From Prevotella sp. (GTDB lineage Bacteria > Bacteroidota > Bacteroidia > Bacteroidales > Bacteroidaceae): a stretch of 64,000 bases of DNA. Positions 25,678-33,269 of this stretch are shown here, piece after piece. Where the stretch lies: assembly GCA_017471465.1 (NCBI GenBank), contig JAFUTI010000020.1:1-64000 (forward strand), given 5' to 3'. Within the stretch, counting starts at the first letter, position 1; each line of letters opens with the position of its first letter. A program made the position numbers and the translations under genes. A model generated the notes under the pieces. The model saw only the letters and a program-made list of their open reading frames with translations. It had not been told where the DNA came from and searched no databases.

Positions 25678-27129
25678 ATGGCAAAGGATTTTATTGTAGC
25701 AATTGAGCTCGGTTCATCGAAGGTTACAGGCATTGCCGGGCAGAAAAATCTTGATGGCAGCATAACGGTGTTGGCTGTGGCCAAGGAGGAGTCGTCCTCC
25801 TTCATCCGTAAGGGCGTGGTATACAACATCGACAAGACTGCCTTGTGTCTTCAGAGTATCATCAAGAAGCTGGAGACCCAACTGAAGACAAAAATCTCGC
25901 AGGTCTATGTTGGTGTTGGCGGACAGTCTATCCGTGGCGTCCGGAATATAGTGGTGAAGGAACTGCCGGCAGGCACCATCGTGACCGATGCCCTAATCGA
26001 TGAGTTGGTTTATCTGAACCGCAACACCAATTATCCTGACCAGGAGCGTATTGACACTGCCGTTCAGGAGTATAAAGTCGACTCGCAGTACCAGCAGGAC
26101 CCTGTTGGCATACAGTGCACGCGTCTGGAGGGTAACTATCTGAATATCCTGCAGCGCAAGACCTTCTTTAAGAACCTGAACAAGTGCTTTGAGACAGCGG
26201 GCATCGCTATTGCTGAGATGCTTAATGCACCATTGGCTTTGGCTGAAGCCGTGCTTACGGAGGCTGAGCGTCGGTCGGGATGTGCGCTTATCGACATCGG
26301 CAGCGATACGACTACCGTCTCCGTCTATTCTAAGAATATCCTGCGCCATCTGGCTGTCATACCTTTGGGTGGCGCTAATATCACGAAGGATATAGCCACT
26401 CTCCAAATGGAAGAGGCTGATGCTGAAAAGATGAAACAGAAGTATGCTTCAGCCTATACGGATAACAATGAGATTGACAATAATCTGAAGTTCTCTATCG
26501 ATCAGGACCGTCAGGTAGAGTCCCGTCGTTTCATTGAGATTGTGGAAGGCCGTCTTGAGGAAATCATTGAGAACGCCTGGTATCAGGTGCCGTCGGAATA
26601 CTATGATAAGCTCTTGGGAGGTATTATCCTTACCGGAGGCGGTGCAAACCTGAAAAATATCGAGCGGGCCTTCAGTAACCATACTCATGTGGAAAAGATA
26701 AGGGTGGCAAAGACACCAGTGCAGACAATCGATGGCGGTGGCGATGACATCAAGTCGAAGAACGGTATGATGAATACAGTATTGGGCCTCCTGCTGAAGG
26801 GCGATGTGAATTGTGCCGGCTATGCCATCGATCAACATGGTGATCTCTTTGAATCACCAAAGACACCAGGCATGCAAGAGGTAAACGACCAGCGTCCAGC
26901 CCGCAAGCCTGGTGATGTACCTGCTGGTGTCATCCGTACTGAGGCCGAGAAGCAAAAGGAAGAGGAGGAAGCCCGTCTGAAGGCTGAAGAGGAAGCCCGT
27001 CAGAAGGCTGAGGAGGAAGCCCGTCAGAAAGCAGAACAGGAGCGTATCCGCCGCGAGAATAGTTTCTGGAACAAGTTCCTCAAGAAAGCCAAGAAGTTTG
27101 GCGAGGACATGGTAAGCGAAGAGGAATAA
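25678..27129 (+). CDS. ftsA: FtsA, actin-like membrane tether of FtsZ
   Basis: A 483-residue actin-fold ATPase: IVAIELGSSKVTGIAG (phosphate 1), the SHS2 subdomain, CALIDIGSDTTTVSVY (phosphate 2) and GGIILTGGGANLKNIERAF (adenosine loop). It is longer than the about 420 residues of E. coli FtsA. After residue about 420 comes a linker with imperfect repeats of KAEEEARQ (three to four copies), then the conserved tip SFWNKFLKKAKKFGEDM, an amphipathic membrane-binding helix. The linker DNA is a 24-bp tandem repeat. Confidence 0.95.
   Translation: MAKDFIVAIELGSSKVTGIAGQKNLDGSITVLAVAKEESSSFIRKGVVYNIDKTALCLQSIIKKLETQLKTKISQVYVGVGGQSIRGVRNIVVKELPAGTIVTDALIDELVYLNRNTNYPDQERIDTAVQEYKVDSQYQQDPVGIQCTRLEGNYLNILQRKTFFKNLNKCFETAGIAIAEMLNAPLALAEAVLTEAERRSGCALIDIGSDTTTVSVYSKNILRHLAVIPLGGANITKDIATLQMEEADAEKMKQKYASAYTDNNEIDNNLKFSIDQDRQVESRRFIEIVEGRLEEIIENAWYQVPSEYYDKLLGGIILTGGGANLKNIERAFSNHTHVEKIRVAKTPVQTIDGGGDDIKSKNGMMNTVLGLLLKGDVNCAGYAIDQHGDLFESPKTPGMQEVNDQRPARKPGDVPAGVIRTEAEKQKEEEEARLKAEEEARQKAEEEARQKAEQERIRRENSFWNKFLKKAKKFGEDMVSEEE
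26950..27051 (+). repeat. 24-bp coding repeat in the ftsA linker
   Basis: Units of the form GAGGAAGCCCGTCAGAAGGC plus TGA-type ends repeat about three times and encode the KAEEEAR-Q/L heptad-like octapeptide. The repeat forms a flexible or coiled spacer between the ATPase body and the membrane helix. Confidence 0.7.
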
Positions 27130-27132
27130 TCC

Positions 27133-27174
27133 CGTTATTCCGTCATAACGATATAACGACATCACGACAAAACG
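27133..27174 (+). repeat. ACGA/TAACGAC-rich leader before ftsZ
   Basis: The gap between ftsA and ftsZ is made of overlapping CGTCATAACG, ATAACGAC, ATCACGAC and AAAACG units. Similar sequence precedes tyrS (60984-61018), mraY (18521-18545) and the GH30 gene (52441-52469), each time in the gene's own direction. Confidence 0.5.
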
Positions 27175-27189
27175 AAAAAAAGCAATATT

Positions 27190-28521
27190 ATGGCAGACAA
27201 GAATAATACATTCGATATTCTCGACTTCGGCGAGCCGGAGAAGGAGCATAGCATCATCAAGGTCATCGGCGTCGGTGGCGGTGGCGGCAATGCCGTTAAC
27301 CACATGTACCGCGAGGGCATCCACGACGTCACCTTCGTCCTTTGTAATACCGACGCACAGGCACTTAACGACTCGCCAGTGCCCGTTCATCTGCAGTTAG
27401 GCGCTGAGGGTCTTGGCGCTGGTAATAAGCCCGAGCGTGCCCGTCAGGCCGCTGAGGAGAGTATTGAGGACATCAAGACCATGCTCAGCGATGGTACCCG
27501 TATGGCGTTCATCACCGCCGGTATGGGTGGTGGTACTGGTACTGGCGCTGCCCCCGTCATTGCCCGCGTCTCCAAGGAGATGGGTATCCTCACCGTCGGT
27601 ATCGTCACCATTCCCTTCCGTTTCGAGGGCGCCAAGAAGATCGACCAGGCCCTCGACGGTGTCGAGGAGATGTCGAAGCATGTTGACGCACTCCTTGTCA
27701 TCAACAACGAGCGTCTGCGTGAGATCTATCCCGACCTCTCACTGACGGCCGCCTTTGGCAAGGCCGACGACACCCTCAGCGTCGCCGCCAAGTCGATTGC
27801 CGAGATCATCACCGTCCACGGACTCATCAACCTCGACTTCAACGACGTGAAGACCGTGCTCAAGGACGGCGGCGTCGCCATCATGTCCACCGGCTACGGC
27901 GAGGGCGAAGACCGTGTGAAGAAGGCCATCGATGATGCCCTGAACTCGCCGTTGCTCAACGACAACGACGTGTTCAACTCCAAGAAGATACTTCTCTCCA
28001 TTGCCTTCAATGAGGAGAAGGGTGGCAACGACAACTTCATGATGGAGGAGATGAACTACGTCAACGACTTCATGGATAAGTTCGGCGACTTCGAAATCAA
28101 GTGGGGCGTCGCCATCGATCCCGACCTGGGCAAGAAGGTGAAGGTAACCATACTCGCCACCGGCTTCGGCATTACCAATGTCGACGGCATGGAGACACGC
28201 CTGAAGAAACACTCGCAGGAAGAAGCCAACCGCATAGCCGAGGAGCAGGAGAAAGCCGCCGCCCGCGAGGAGCGCCGCAACATCTACTACAAGGGTGGCG
28301 ACGGTGTGCGCCGCTACAAGCGCCGTCCGCACATCTACCTCTTCCGTCCCGAGGACCTCGATAACGACGACGTCATCTCTGCCGTAGAGTCAACGCCTAC
28401 CTATAAGCGTACCAAGGAGATCCTTGAAAGTATTCATTCGCAGGCTACCGGCGACATTCTTGTCGATGCCAAGAACGATGCACCATCCGAACCGCAGCAG
28501 GGCGTTATTAGCTTTGTGTAG
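27190..28521 (+). CDS. ftsZ: FtsZ, tubulin-like division ring GTPase
   Basis: A 443-residue protein with IKVIGVGGGGGNAVNHMYREG, the GTP signature AGMGGGTGTGAAPVIA and the T7 loop NLDFNDVKTVL. A C-terminal linker is rich in Glu, Arg and Lys (EEQEKAAAREERRN), and the end TKEILESIHSQATGDIL precedes a short tail. It polymerises into the Z ring and is tethered by FtsA. It is last gene of the cluster; a terminator lies 7 bp after the stop. Confidence 0.97.
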   Translation: MADKNNTFDILDFGEPEKEHSIIKVIGVGGGGGNAVNHMYREGIHDVTFVLCNTDAQALNDSPVPVHLQLGAEGLGAGNKPERARQAAEESIEDIKTMLSDGTRMAFITAGMGGGTGTGAAPVIARVSKEMGILTVGIVTIPFRFEGAKKIDQALDGVEEMSKHVDALLVINNERLREIYPDLSLTAAFGKADDTLSVAAKSIAEIITVHGLINLDFNDVKTVLKDGGVAIMSTGYGEGEDRVKKAIDDALNSPLLNDNDVFNSKKILLSIAFNEEKGGNDNFMMEEMNYVNDFMDKFGDFEIKWGVAIDPDLGKKVKVTILATGFGITNVDGMETRLKKHSQEEANRIAEEQEKAAAREERRNIYYKGGDGVRRYKRRPHIYLFRPEDLDNDDVISAVESTPTYKRTKEILESIHSQATGDILVDAKNDAPSEPQQGVISFV

Positions 28522-28528
28522 AAAAGAT

Positions 28529-28562
28529 AGAAATCCCAGCCTCCGTAAAGACTGGGATTTCT
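28529..28562. terminator. Bidirectional terminator, ftsZ / lpxH
   Basis: AGAAATCCCAG (28529-28539) and CTGGGATTTCT (28552-28562) form a perfect 11-bp stem with a 12-base loop. The lpxH stop begins 2 bp beyond, so both convergent genes share it. Confidence 0.85.
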
Positions 28563-28563
28563 G

Positions 28564-29328
28564 TTACAGTATGCTTTCGCCCTCGACGTACTGCGACATA
28601 AGGAGATGTTCGCCGTCGTAGACGACATAGCTGAAGTGTGAGATCCAGTCGCCGAGGATTATCATCCGTGAGCGGCGCGTCAGTTGCAGGTCTACTTCTA
28701 TGTGGCGGTGGCCGTAGATGAAGTAGTCAACGTTGGAGTGGTACTGTATGTACTTTTTCGTATAGAGCACCAGATGCTCGCGGTTTTCACCCATATACGG
28801 CGGTTCCTCGCCACCAGGTCGTTTCATTCGCGAGTGCTTGGCCCATGTCTGGCCGAACCACAAGGCCCAACGGGGATGTAGCGCTGAGAAGGCCCACTGG
28901 CATGCTCTGTTGTGGAAAATCCATCTGATGAGCTTGAACGACTTGTTGGGGTCGCCCAGTCCGTCTCCATGAGCCAGGAAGAACACTTTTCCGTAAATCT
29001 CGGTGGTCAGCGGCTGTTTGTGAAGGATGACACCACACTCCTTTTCCAAATAGTCGTAGGCCCAGATGTCGTGGTTGCCTGTGAAGTAGTGTACTTCGAC
29101 GCCCATATCCGTCAGTTCCGACAGTTTGCCTAAGAAACGGGTATAGCCGCGGGGCACCACATATTTGTATTCATACCAGAAGTCGAACATGTCACCTAGC
29201 AGGTATACAGCGGCTGCTTTCTCCTTGATGCTGTCAAGGAAGCGCACCAGCCGGCGCTCCTGCATCCGTTGGTGGGGTACGGCCCATGATCCTAAATGGG
29301 CATCCGATAAAAAATAAATATTTTTCAT
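28564..29328 (-). CDS. lpxH: UDP-2,3-diacylglucosamine diphosphatase
   Basis: A 254-residue calcineurin-like phosphoesterase with IYFLSDAHLGSW, YLLGDMFDFWYEY, YFTGNHDIWAYDYLEKE, FLAHGDGLGD and FIYGHRHIEVDLQL, the five metal-binding motifs in order. It cleaves UDP-diacylglucosamine to lipid X in lipid A synthesis. The ATG at 29328 (MKNIYFLSDAH) is preferred to 29337. It is the last gene of the leftward set GT2-radC-DUF59-lpxH. Confidence 0.92.
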   Translation of the reverse strand: MKNIYFLSDAHLGSWAVPHQRMQERRLVRFLDSIKEKAAAVYLLGDMFDFWYEYKYVVPRGYTRFLGKLSELTDMGVEVHYFTGNHDIWAYDYLEKECGVILHKQPLTTEIYGKVFFLAHGDGLGDPNKSFKLIRWIFHNRACQWAFSALHPRWALWFGQTWAKHSRMKRPGGEEPPYMGENREHLVLYTKKYIQYHSNVDYFIYGHRHIEVDLQLTRRSRMIILGDWISHFSYVVYDGEHLLMSQYVEGESIL

Positions 29329-29378
29329 CTGTTTCATAATAACGTGATAACGATTAACGTGATGGCGGATTAACTCTA

Positions 29379-29699
29379 TCAGTCAAATCCCAGTTCGACG
29401 CGTGCCTCCTCTGACATCATCGACTGGTCCCATGCCGGTTCAAACACCAAGTTGACGTTAGCGCCCTTGACACCTTCTACACTCTCAACCTTTGTCCGCA
29501 CATCCTCCAGGATAAAGTCGGCGGCAGGGCAGTTGGGCGCCGTAAATGTCATGTCTAACTCTACTGTGGCGTCGTCTTGCACGTCAATTTTGTATATCAT
29601 ACCCAGGTCGTAGATGTTGACGGGTATCTCCGGGTCATAGACGGTTTTCAACACGTCCACAATCCGTTCTTCTATCTGGTTTTTCTCTTCTATAGTCAT
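29379..29699 (-). CDS. DUF59/MIP18-type metal-sulfur cluster assembly factor
   Basis: A 106-residue protein of the SufT/PaaD-like DUF59 family: IVDVLKTVYDPEIPVNIYDLGMIYKIDV, LDMTFTAPNCPAADFILEDV, GVKGANVNLVFEPAWD. The central PNCPAAD cysteine is the conserved one. These small proteins assist iron-sulfur cluster maturation. A -7 box TATCTTTG on the minus strand (29709-29716) overlaps the alternative upstream ATG at 29711, so 29699 is preferred. sufS lies elsewhere in the window, at 56498-57736. Confidence 0.85.
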   Translation of the reverse strand: MTIEEKNQIEERIVDVLKTVYDPEIPVNIYDLGMIYKIDVQDDATVELDMTFTAPNCPAADFILEDVRTKVESVEGVKGANVNLVFEPAWDQSMMSEEARVELGFD

Positions 29700-29708
29700 A
29701 TCTGGTTG

Positions 29709-29716
29709 CAAAGATA
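29709..29716 (-). promoter_or_regulatory. -7 box before the DUF59 gene
   Basis: TATCTTTG on the minus strand, nine bases before the ATG at 29699. No clear -33 box, so possibly a secondary start inside the operon with a very short leader. Confidence 0.4.
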
Positions 29717-29726
29717 ATGAAAAAAA

Positions 29727-30416
29727 TCATAATTTGCCTGCTTCGCGGTAGGAAAAATAATTACCGTCGGTTATGATGACGTGATCCAGGAAGCGGATAC
29801 GCATGACGTCGCAGGCTTGATGGATACTGCTGGTCAGTTCGTCATCGGCATTGCTGGGGTGGAGACTGCCGGAGGGATGGTTGTGGCAGACGGCAAGGAT
29901 AGTGGCATTGCAGAGTACGGCCTCGCGGATGATAATGCGGATGTCGACAGTGACCTCGGAGATACCCCCGTGCGCGATGCGTACCTTTTTTATTAAGCGG
30001 TAATTCTGGTTCATCAGTAGTAGCCAGAATTCCTCAGTGTCAAGATCCTGCATCTGTGGGTGCATGTGGTTGTAGATGCGGGTGGCTGTGCCTAGGTCGG
30101 GACGCTCTTCAGGCGTCTCTTGCTGGCGGCGCTTACCCAGTTCACAGGCAGCCAGGATGGTGATTGCCTTGGCCTCGCCGATGCCTTTGTACTCCATAAG
30201 CTGGCGGATGGTCATCTTGCCAAGCGCATTCAGGTTGTTCTTCCGGTCGTTCAGCACGTGCTGCATCAACTCGACGGCACTCGTACCGGGTGTTCCCGAG
30301 CCAATGAGTATGGCTAACAATTCAGCATTGCTCAATGTCTGAGGACCTTTGTCGCGCAACTTCTCGCGAGGCTGGTCATCTTCTGCCCAGTGAGCAATGG
30401 TCAGTTTCTCGCTCAT
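29727..30416 (-). CDS. radC: RadC-family JAMM-domain protein
   Basis: A 229-residue protein. The N-terminal helix-hairpin-helix part (RDKGPQTLSNAELLAILIGSGT, YKGIGEAKAITILAACELGKR) precedes a C-terminal JAB/JAMM-like domain with HNHPSGSLHPSNADDELT and FLDHVIITDGNYFSYREAG. The family is historically named a DNA repair protein, but its biochemical activity is unproven. This is the chromosomal full-length form. It overlaps the preceding glycosyltransferase gene by four bases. Confidence 0.93.
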   Translation of the reverse strand: MSEKLTIAHWAEDDQPREKLRDKGPQTLSNAELLAILIGSGTPGTSAVELMQHVLNDRKNNLNALGKMTIRQLMEYKGIGEAKAITILAACELGKRRQQETPEERPDLGTATRIYNHMHPQMQDLDTEEFWLLLMNQNYRLIKKVRIAHGGISEVTVDIRIIIREAVLCNATILAVCHNHPSGSLHPSNADDELTSSIHQACDVMRIRFLDHVIITDGNYFSYREAGKL

Positions 30417-31573
30417 TTGTAGAAGTTCTTCTCGAAAGCAGTAAACTCATCCTGTTTCAGTACACAGCGTTTCCACCATGACTCGATGAAGCCCAGGCCG
30501 TAGCCCATCAGCTGTGTGAAGGCAGCCGGAATGGAGAGCATACCTACCCATAGACTGCGATTGCGAATGCTGGAGTCAATAAAGATAAGGCCGCTATAGA
30601 GCAGGAGAGGAAAGAGTGCCAGTATACAGAACGTGAAACCCACGCCTTGGTGCATGTTGTCGGTGGGACGAATTCCGTTGGCGTCGAGCCATTCTCCCTC
30701 GGCGTAAAGGCCTGCTCCCAAACAGAAGAGCAGAAGGCAGCCGATGACACCTATCGTAAAGGCCATTGGCAGCAGGTGTACAAGTTTCAGTGTGCCGGGG
30801 TGACGCTTCTCGAGATTGATACGTGCGATGCCGCTGTTGAAAACCTGACGGAAGAATTTCCGGAAGTCCGTACGGCGCTTGTGCCACACCCATGCCGATG
30901 GCAGCAGCCGTGTCTTATAGCCAGCCTCCACGATACGGTACGAGAAATCGATATCCTCGCCAAAGCGCATCTTCGAGAAACCTCCCAGCTCTTGGTAGAC
31001 TTTGCGACGTATGCCCATGTTATACGAACGTGGGAAAAACTTGTCAAGCTTCGTCTTGCCGCCGCGGATGCCGCCCGTCGTGAAGAACGACGTCATGGAG
31101 TAGGATATGGCTTTCTGCACCGATGTGAACGACTCATGGGCCTTGTCGGGGCCGCCCCATGCGTCGATATCACGAGGTTCGAGGTTCGAGGTACGAGGTT
31201 CGAGATTAGTTTCAGCGCTGCCACTATTCTCGCACCTCGCACCTCGTATCTCGTATCTCGAAATACCATTGTTTACCGCTTGAAGGTATCCTTCGGGGAG
31301 CACCACATCGGAGTCGAGTACGATAAGCCATTCGCCCTGTGCACGTTCTGCTCCATAGTTGCGGCTTTGTCCGGGGCCGCTGTTGTCCTTGTAATGATAA
31401 TGTAAAGAAAGGATGCTTGCGTACTTGTCGCAAACATCCTTACAGGGTTTCTTTGACCCGTCTTCCACAATGATAACCTCGAAATCCTTCAGCGTCTGCC
31501 TGGTCAGGCTTCCGAGCAATTCATCCACCTCATCGGGGCGGTTGAAGACAGGAACAATGATGGAATATCTCAT
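30413..31573 (-). CDS. Family-2 glycosyltransferase carrying an in-frame heptamer element
   Basis: A 386-residue GT2 enzyme. It opens YSIIVPVFNRPDEVDELLGSL, has EWLIVLDSDVVLPEGYL (DxD-type metal site), WGGPDKAHESFTSVQKAI, FFTTGGIRGGK, FGEDIDFSYRI, and two or three membrane helices in the last 130 residues. It probably glycosylates a membrane-linked acceptor. Between VNNGI and DIDAWGGPD sits a 30-residue segment (RYEIRGARCENSGSAETNLE, PRTSNLEPR) with no place in the GT2 fold as I know it. It is encoded exactly by the 90-bp heptamer repeat element at 31173-31262 and likely forms a surface loop. The gene begins 3 bp after the efp stop. Confidence 0.88.
   Translation of the reverse strand: MRYSIIVPVFNRPDEVDELLGSLTRQTLKDFEVIIVEDGSKKPCKDVCDKYASILSLHYHYKDNSGPGQSRNYGAERAQGEWLIVLDSDVVLPEGYLQAVNNGISRYEIRGARCENSGSAETNLEPRTSNLEPRDIDAWGGPDKAHESFTSVQKAISYSMTSFFTTGGIRGGKTKLDKFFPRSYNMGIRRKVYQELGGFSKMRFGEDIDFSYRIVEAGYKTRLLPSAWVWHKRRTDFRKFFRQVFNSGIARINLEKRHPGTLKLVHLLPMAFTIGVIGCLLLFCLGAGLYAEGEWLDANGIRPTDNMHQGVGFTFCILALFPLLLYSGLIFIDSSIRNRSLWVGMLSIPAAFTQLMGYGLGFIESWWKRCVLKQDEFTAFEKNFYK
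31173..31262. repeat. Heptamer-arm palindromic element, copy A (in GT2 gene)
   Basis: Five 7-bp units CGAGGTT/A, CGAGATT (31173-31207), a 20-bp core (31208-31227, AGTTTCAGCGCTGCCACTAT), and five inverted 7-bp units TCTCGCA, CCTCGCA, CCTCGTA, TCTCGTA, TCTCGAA (31228-31262). The total is 90 bp, or 30 codons, so the reading frame survives. The arms are mutually complementary and could form a long hairpin. Confidence 0.9.
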
Positions 31574-31575
31574 GC

Positions 31576-32142
31576 TTACTCCTTGACGCGAGCCAGATAG
31601 CTGCCATCGCGTGTGTCAACCTGAATGAGGTCGCCCTCGTTAATGAACAGGGGGACACGAACCTCTACGCCGGTCTCCAGCGTGGCAGGCTTCAGCGTGT
31701 TGGTGGCAGTGTCGCCTTTTACACCTGGCTCGGAGTGAGTGACGCGCAGATTGGTCTTCACCGGCATTTCTGCGTAGAGAATGGTACCGTCGGTGGTGTC
31801 GCTGACCACTTCCACGATGTCGCTCTCTTTCATGTACTCATGGCCGATAACCAGTTCGTTGTCGATAGGAATCTGCTCAAAAGTCTCCTGATTCATAAAG
31901 ATACGGCCCGACTGATCCTCATACAGGTACTGATAGGGACGGCGCTCGATGATAACGTCCTCCAGCTTTTCGCCGATGTTGAAGCGACGTTCCAGCACGC
32001 GGCCGTCGCTGACGTTCTTCACCTTGATAATCATAATGGTGTTACCCTTACCTGGCTTGCGGTGCTGGAAGTCAATGCAAACCCAAATTCCACCGTCCAT
32101 ACGTATGGCGGTACCTTTTTTAATGTCTTGTGAATTAATCAT
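31576..32142 (-). CDS. efp: Translation elongation factor P
   Basis: A 188-residue three-domain EF-P: MINSQDIKKGTAIRMDGGIW at the start, domain I tip HRKPGKGN with Lys32 at the usual modification site, then FMNQETFEQIPI and the C-terminal GVEVRVPLFINEGDLIQVDTRDGSYLARV. It relieves ribosome stalling at proline runs. The start at 32142 is fixed by homology and by a TACCTTTG -7 box at 32180-32187; an in-frame extension upstream has no EF-P character. Divergent from rpmH. Confidence 0.96.
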   Translation of the reverse strand: MINSQDIKKGTAIRMDGGIWVCIDFQHRKPGKGNTIMIIKVKNVSDGRVLERRFNIGEKLEDVIIERRPYQYLYEDQSGRIFMNQETFEQIPIDNELVIGHEYMKESDIVEVVSDTTDGTILYAEMPVKTNLRVTHSEPGVKGDTATNTLKPATLETGVEVRVPLFINEGDLIQVDTRDGSYLARVKE

Positions 32143-32179
32143 ATAACCAAAAATGTTGTTTTTATATCGTTTTCGGCTG

Positions 32180-32187
32180 CAAAGGTA
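32180..32187 (-). promoter_or_regulatory. -7 box for efp
   Basis: TACCTTTG on the minus strand, 38 bp before the efp ATG. The -33 region is A/T-rich without an obvious TTTG. Confidence 0.55.
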
Positions 32188-32239
32188 CGAAAAAAAAGTG
32201 AAAAGTGAATAGTGAAGAGTGAAAAAATTAATGGAAAAC

Positions 32240-32270
32240 TTGCGTAATTCAAAAGAAATGAGTACTTTTG
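32240..32270 (+). promoter_or_regulatory. Promoter of rpmH
   Basis: TTG (32240-32242), a 20-bp spacer and TACTTTTG (32263-32270) followed by C. The rpmH ATG is at 32316. Confidence 0.7.
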
Positions 32271-32315
32271 CACCCCAAAATGCATAATAAGTAACAAAAA
32301 TAAGAGGAAAGAGTA

Positions 32316-32471
32316 ATGAAAAGAACATTTCAGCCGCACAATCGCCGTCGCGTCAACAAGCACGGTTTCCGTGAGAGAATGGCCACAAAGAATGGTCGCC
32401 GCGTGTTGGCTTCACGCCGCGCAAAGGGTCGTAAGAAGTTAACGGTTTCTGATGAGCATCACGGAAAGTAA
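32316..32471 (+). CDS. rpmH: Ribosomal protein bL34
   Basis: A 51-residue, highly basic protein. It begins [20 protein letters not shown] and continues [20 protein letters not shown], the unmistakable bL34 sequence, ending [12 protein letters not shown]. In many bacteria rpmH is followed by rnpA and yidD; here those two are about 29 kb away (61025-61635) and rpmH is instead divergent from efp. A strong promoter and a terminator isolate it as a single-gene unit. Confidence 0.98.
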   Translation: MKRTFQPHNRRRVNKHGFRERMATKNGRRVLASRRAKGRKKLTVSDEHHGK

Positions 32472-32509
32472 GTAAGAACGGACGCTTCAGAAAGAAAAAC
32501 AAGGTTAAA

Positions 32510-32555
32510 AACAGAAAGAAGTGAAGGATATTCTTTGCTTCTTTCTGTTTTTTTT
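32510..32555 (+). terminator. rpmH terminator
   Basis: AACAGAAAGAAG (32510-32521) and CTTCTTTCTGTT (32538-32549) form a 12-bp stem with a 16-base loop, followed by a T-run to 32555. The loop contains the TTTG of the next promoter. Confidence 0.88.
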
Positions 32556-32564
32556 GTAATTTTG
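32534..32564 (+). promoter_or_regulatory. Promoter of the PASTA-rluD-ddl operon, nested in the rpmH terminator
   Basis: TTTG (32534-32537) lies in the terminator loop. After exactly 19 bp comes TAATTTTG (32557-32564). The next ATG is at 32586. Confidence 0.75.
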
Positions 32565-32585
32565 TGGGCGAAAAGACATTCATAG

Positions 32586-33269
32586 ATGAAAGCAAAGGAT
32601 TTTTTGAGGAAATTCTGCAGTCTCTATCTGTGGGGAAATCTGCTGGCGATGGCGCTGTTTGTTGTCGGTCTGTGCTTCGGCGTGAACTACGGTCTTGAGG
32701 TCTATACGCATCATGGCGAGGGGATTGAGATACCTGATCTGGTGAATATGCGTGCTTCCAATGCCCGCGTGCTGCTCATAGAGAAAGGACTGGATTTGGT
32801 GGTGGCCGACTCTGGCTATAACAAACGTTTGCCTGCCGATTGCATCTTGGCACAGTCTCCCGGACCGGGTATGAAGGTCAAGGCGGGGCGTGTCATCTAT
32901 GTCACAATCAATTCGCCATCGTCACCGTCGTTTCCCATCCCCGACCTGATTGACAACAGCAGTTATCGTGAGGCAGAAGCAAAACTGACGTCCCTCGGTT
33001 TCAAGCTGCTGCCGCCGAAACGTATCACCGGTGAGCGCGACTGGGTGTATGGCATTATCTCACGTGGGCGTCACGTTAATACTGGCGACTACGTGTCCAT
33101 TGAGTCGCCCTTGACGCTGATTATCGGTAACGGACAGTATGGCGAAGAGGAGGATATTGACTATATGGATGCCGACGAGATAGAGCAGCAGTACATCGGT
33201 GGTCAGGATGAGTTTGAGGAGGTTGAAACTCCTAATGTGAATGTCGATGATGTGAGTGATGTACAGTGA
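32586..33269 (+). CDS. PASTA-domain membrane protein
   Basis: A 227-residue protein with an N-terminal membrane anchor (YLWGNLLAMALFVVGLCFGVNYGL). Periplasmic PASTA repeats follow: EIPDLVNMRASNARVLLIEKGLDLVVAD near residues 50-110, FPIPDLIDNSSYREAEAKLTSLGFKLLPP near 120-180, and an acidic tail (EEEDIDYMDADEIEQQ). PASTA domains bind peptidoglycan or its precursors. It has no kinase or transpeptidase domain. Overlap with rluD and the presence of ddl downstream suggest a wall-related operon. Confidence 0.85.
   Translation: MKAKDFLRKFCSLYLWGNLLAMALFVVGLCFGVNYGLEVYTHHGEGIEIPDLVNMRASNARVLLIEKGLDLVVADSGYNKRLPADCILAQSPGPGMKVKAGRVIYVTINSPSSPSFPIPDLIDNSSYREAEAKLTSLGFKLLPPKRITGERDWVYGIISRGRHVNTGDYVSIESPLTLIIGNGQYGEEEDIDYMDADEIEQQYIGGQDEFEEVETPNVNVDDVSDVQ

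Noticed and set aside
29727..30416. radC considered as a sign of a mobile element
   Set aside because: It is a full-length chromosomal form in an operon with DUF59 and lpxH; no integrase, mobilisation or transposase gene is near.
31173..31262. Tandem repeats considered as a CRISPR array
   Set aside because: Units are 7 bp, contiguous, without spacers, and inverted around a core inside a coding gene; no cas genes in the window.
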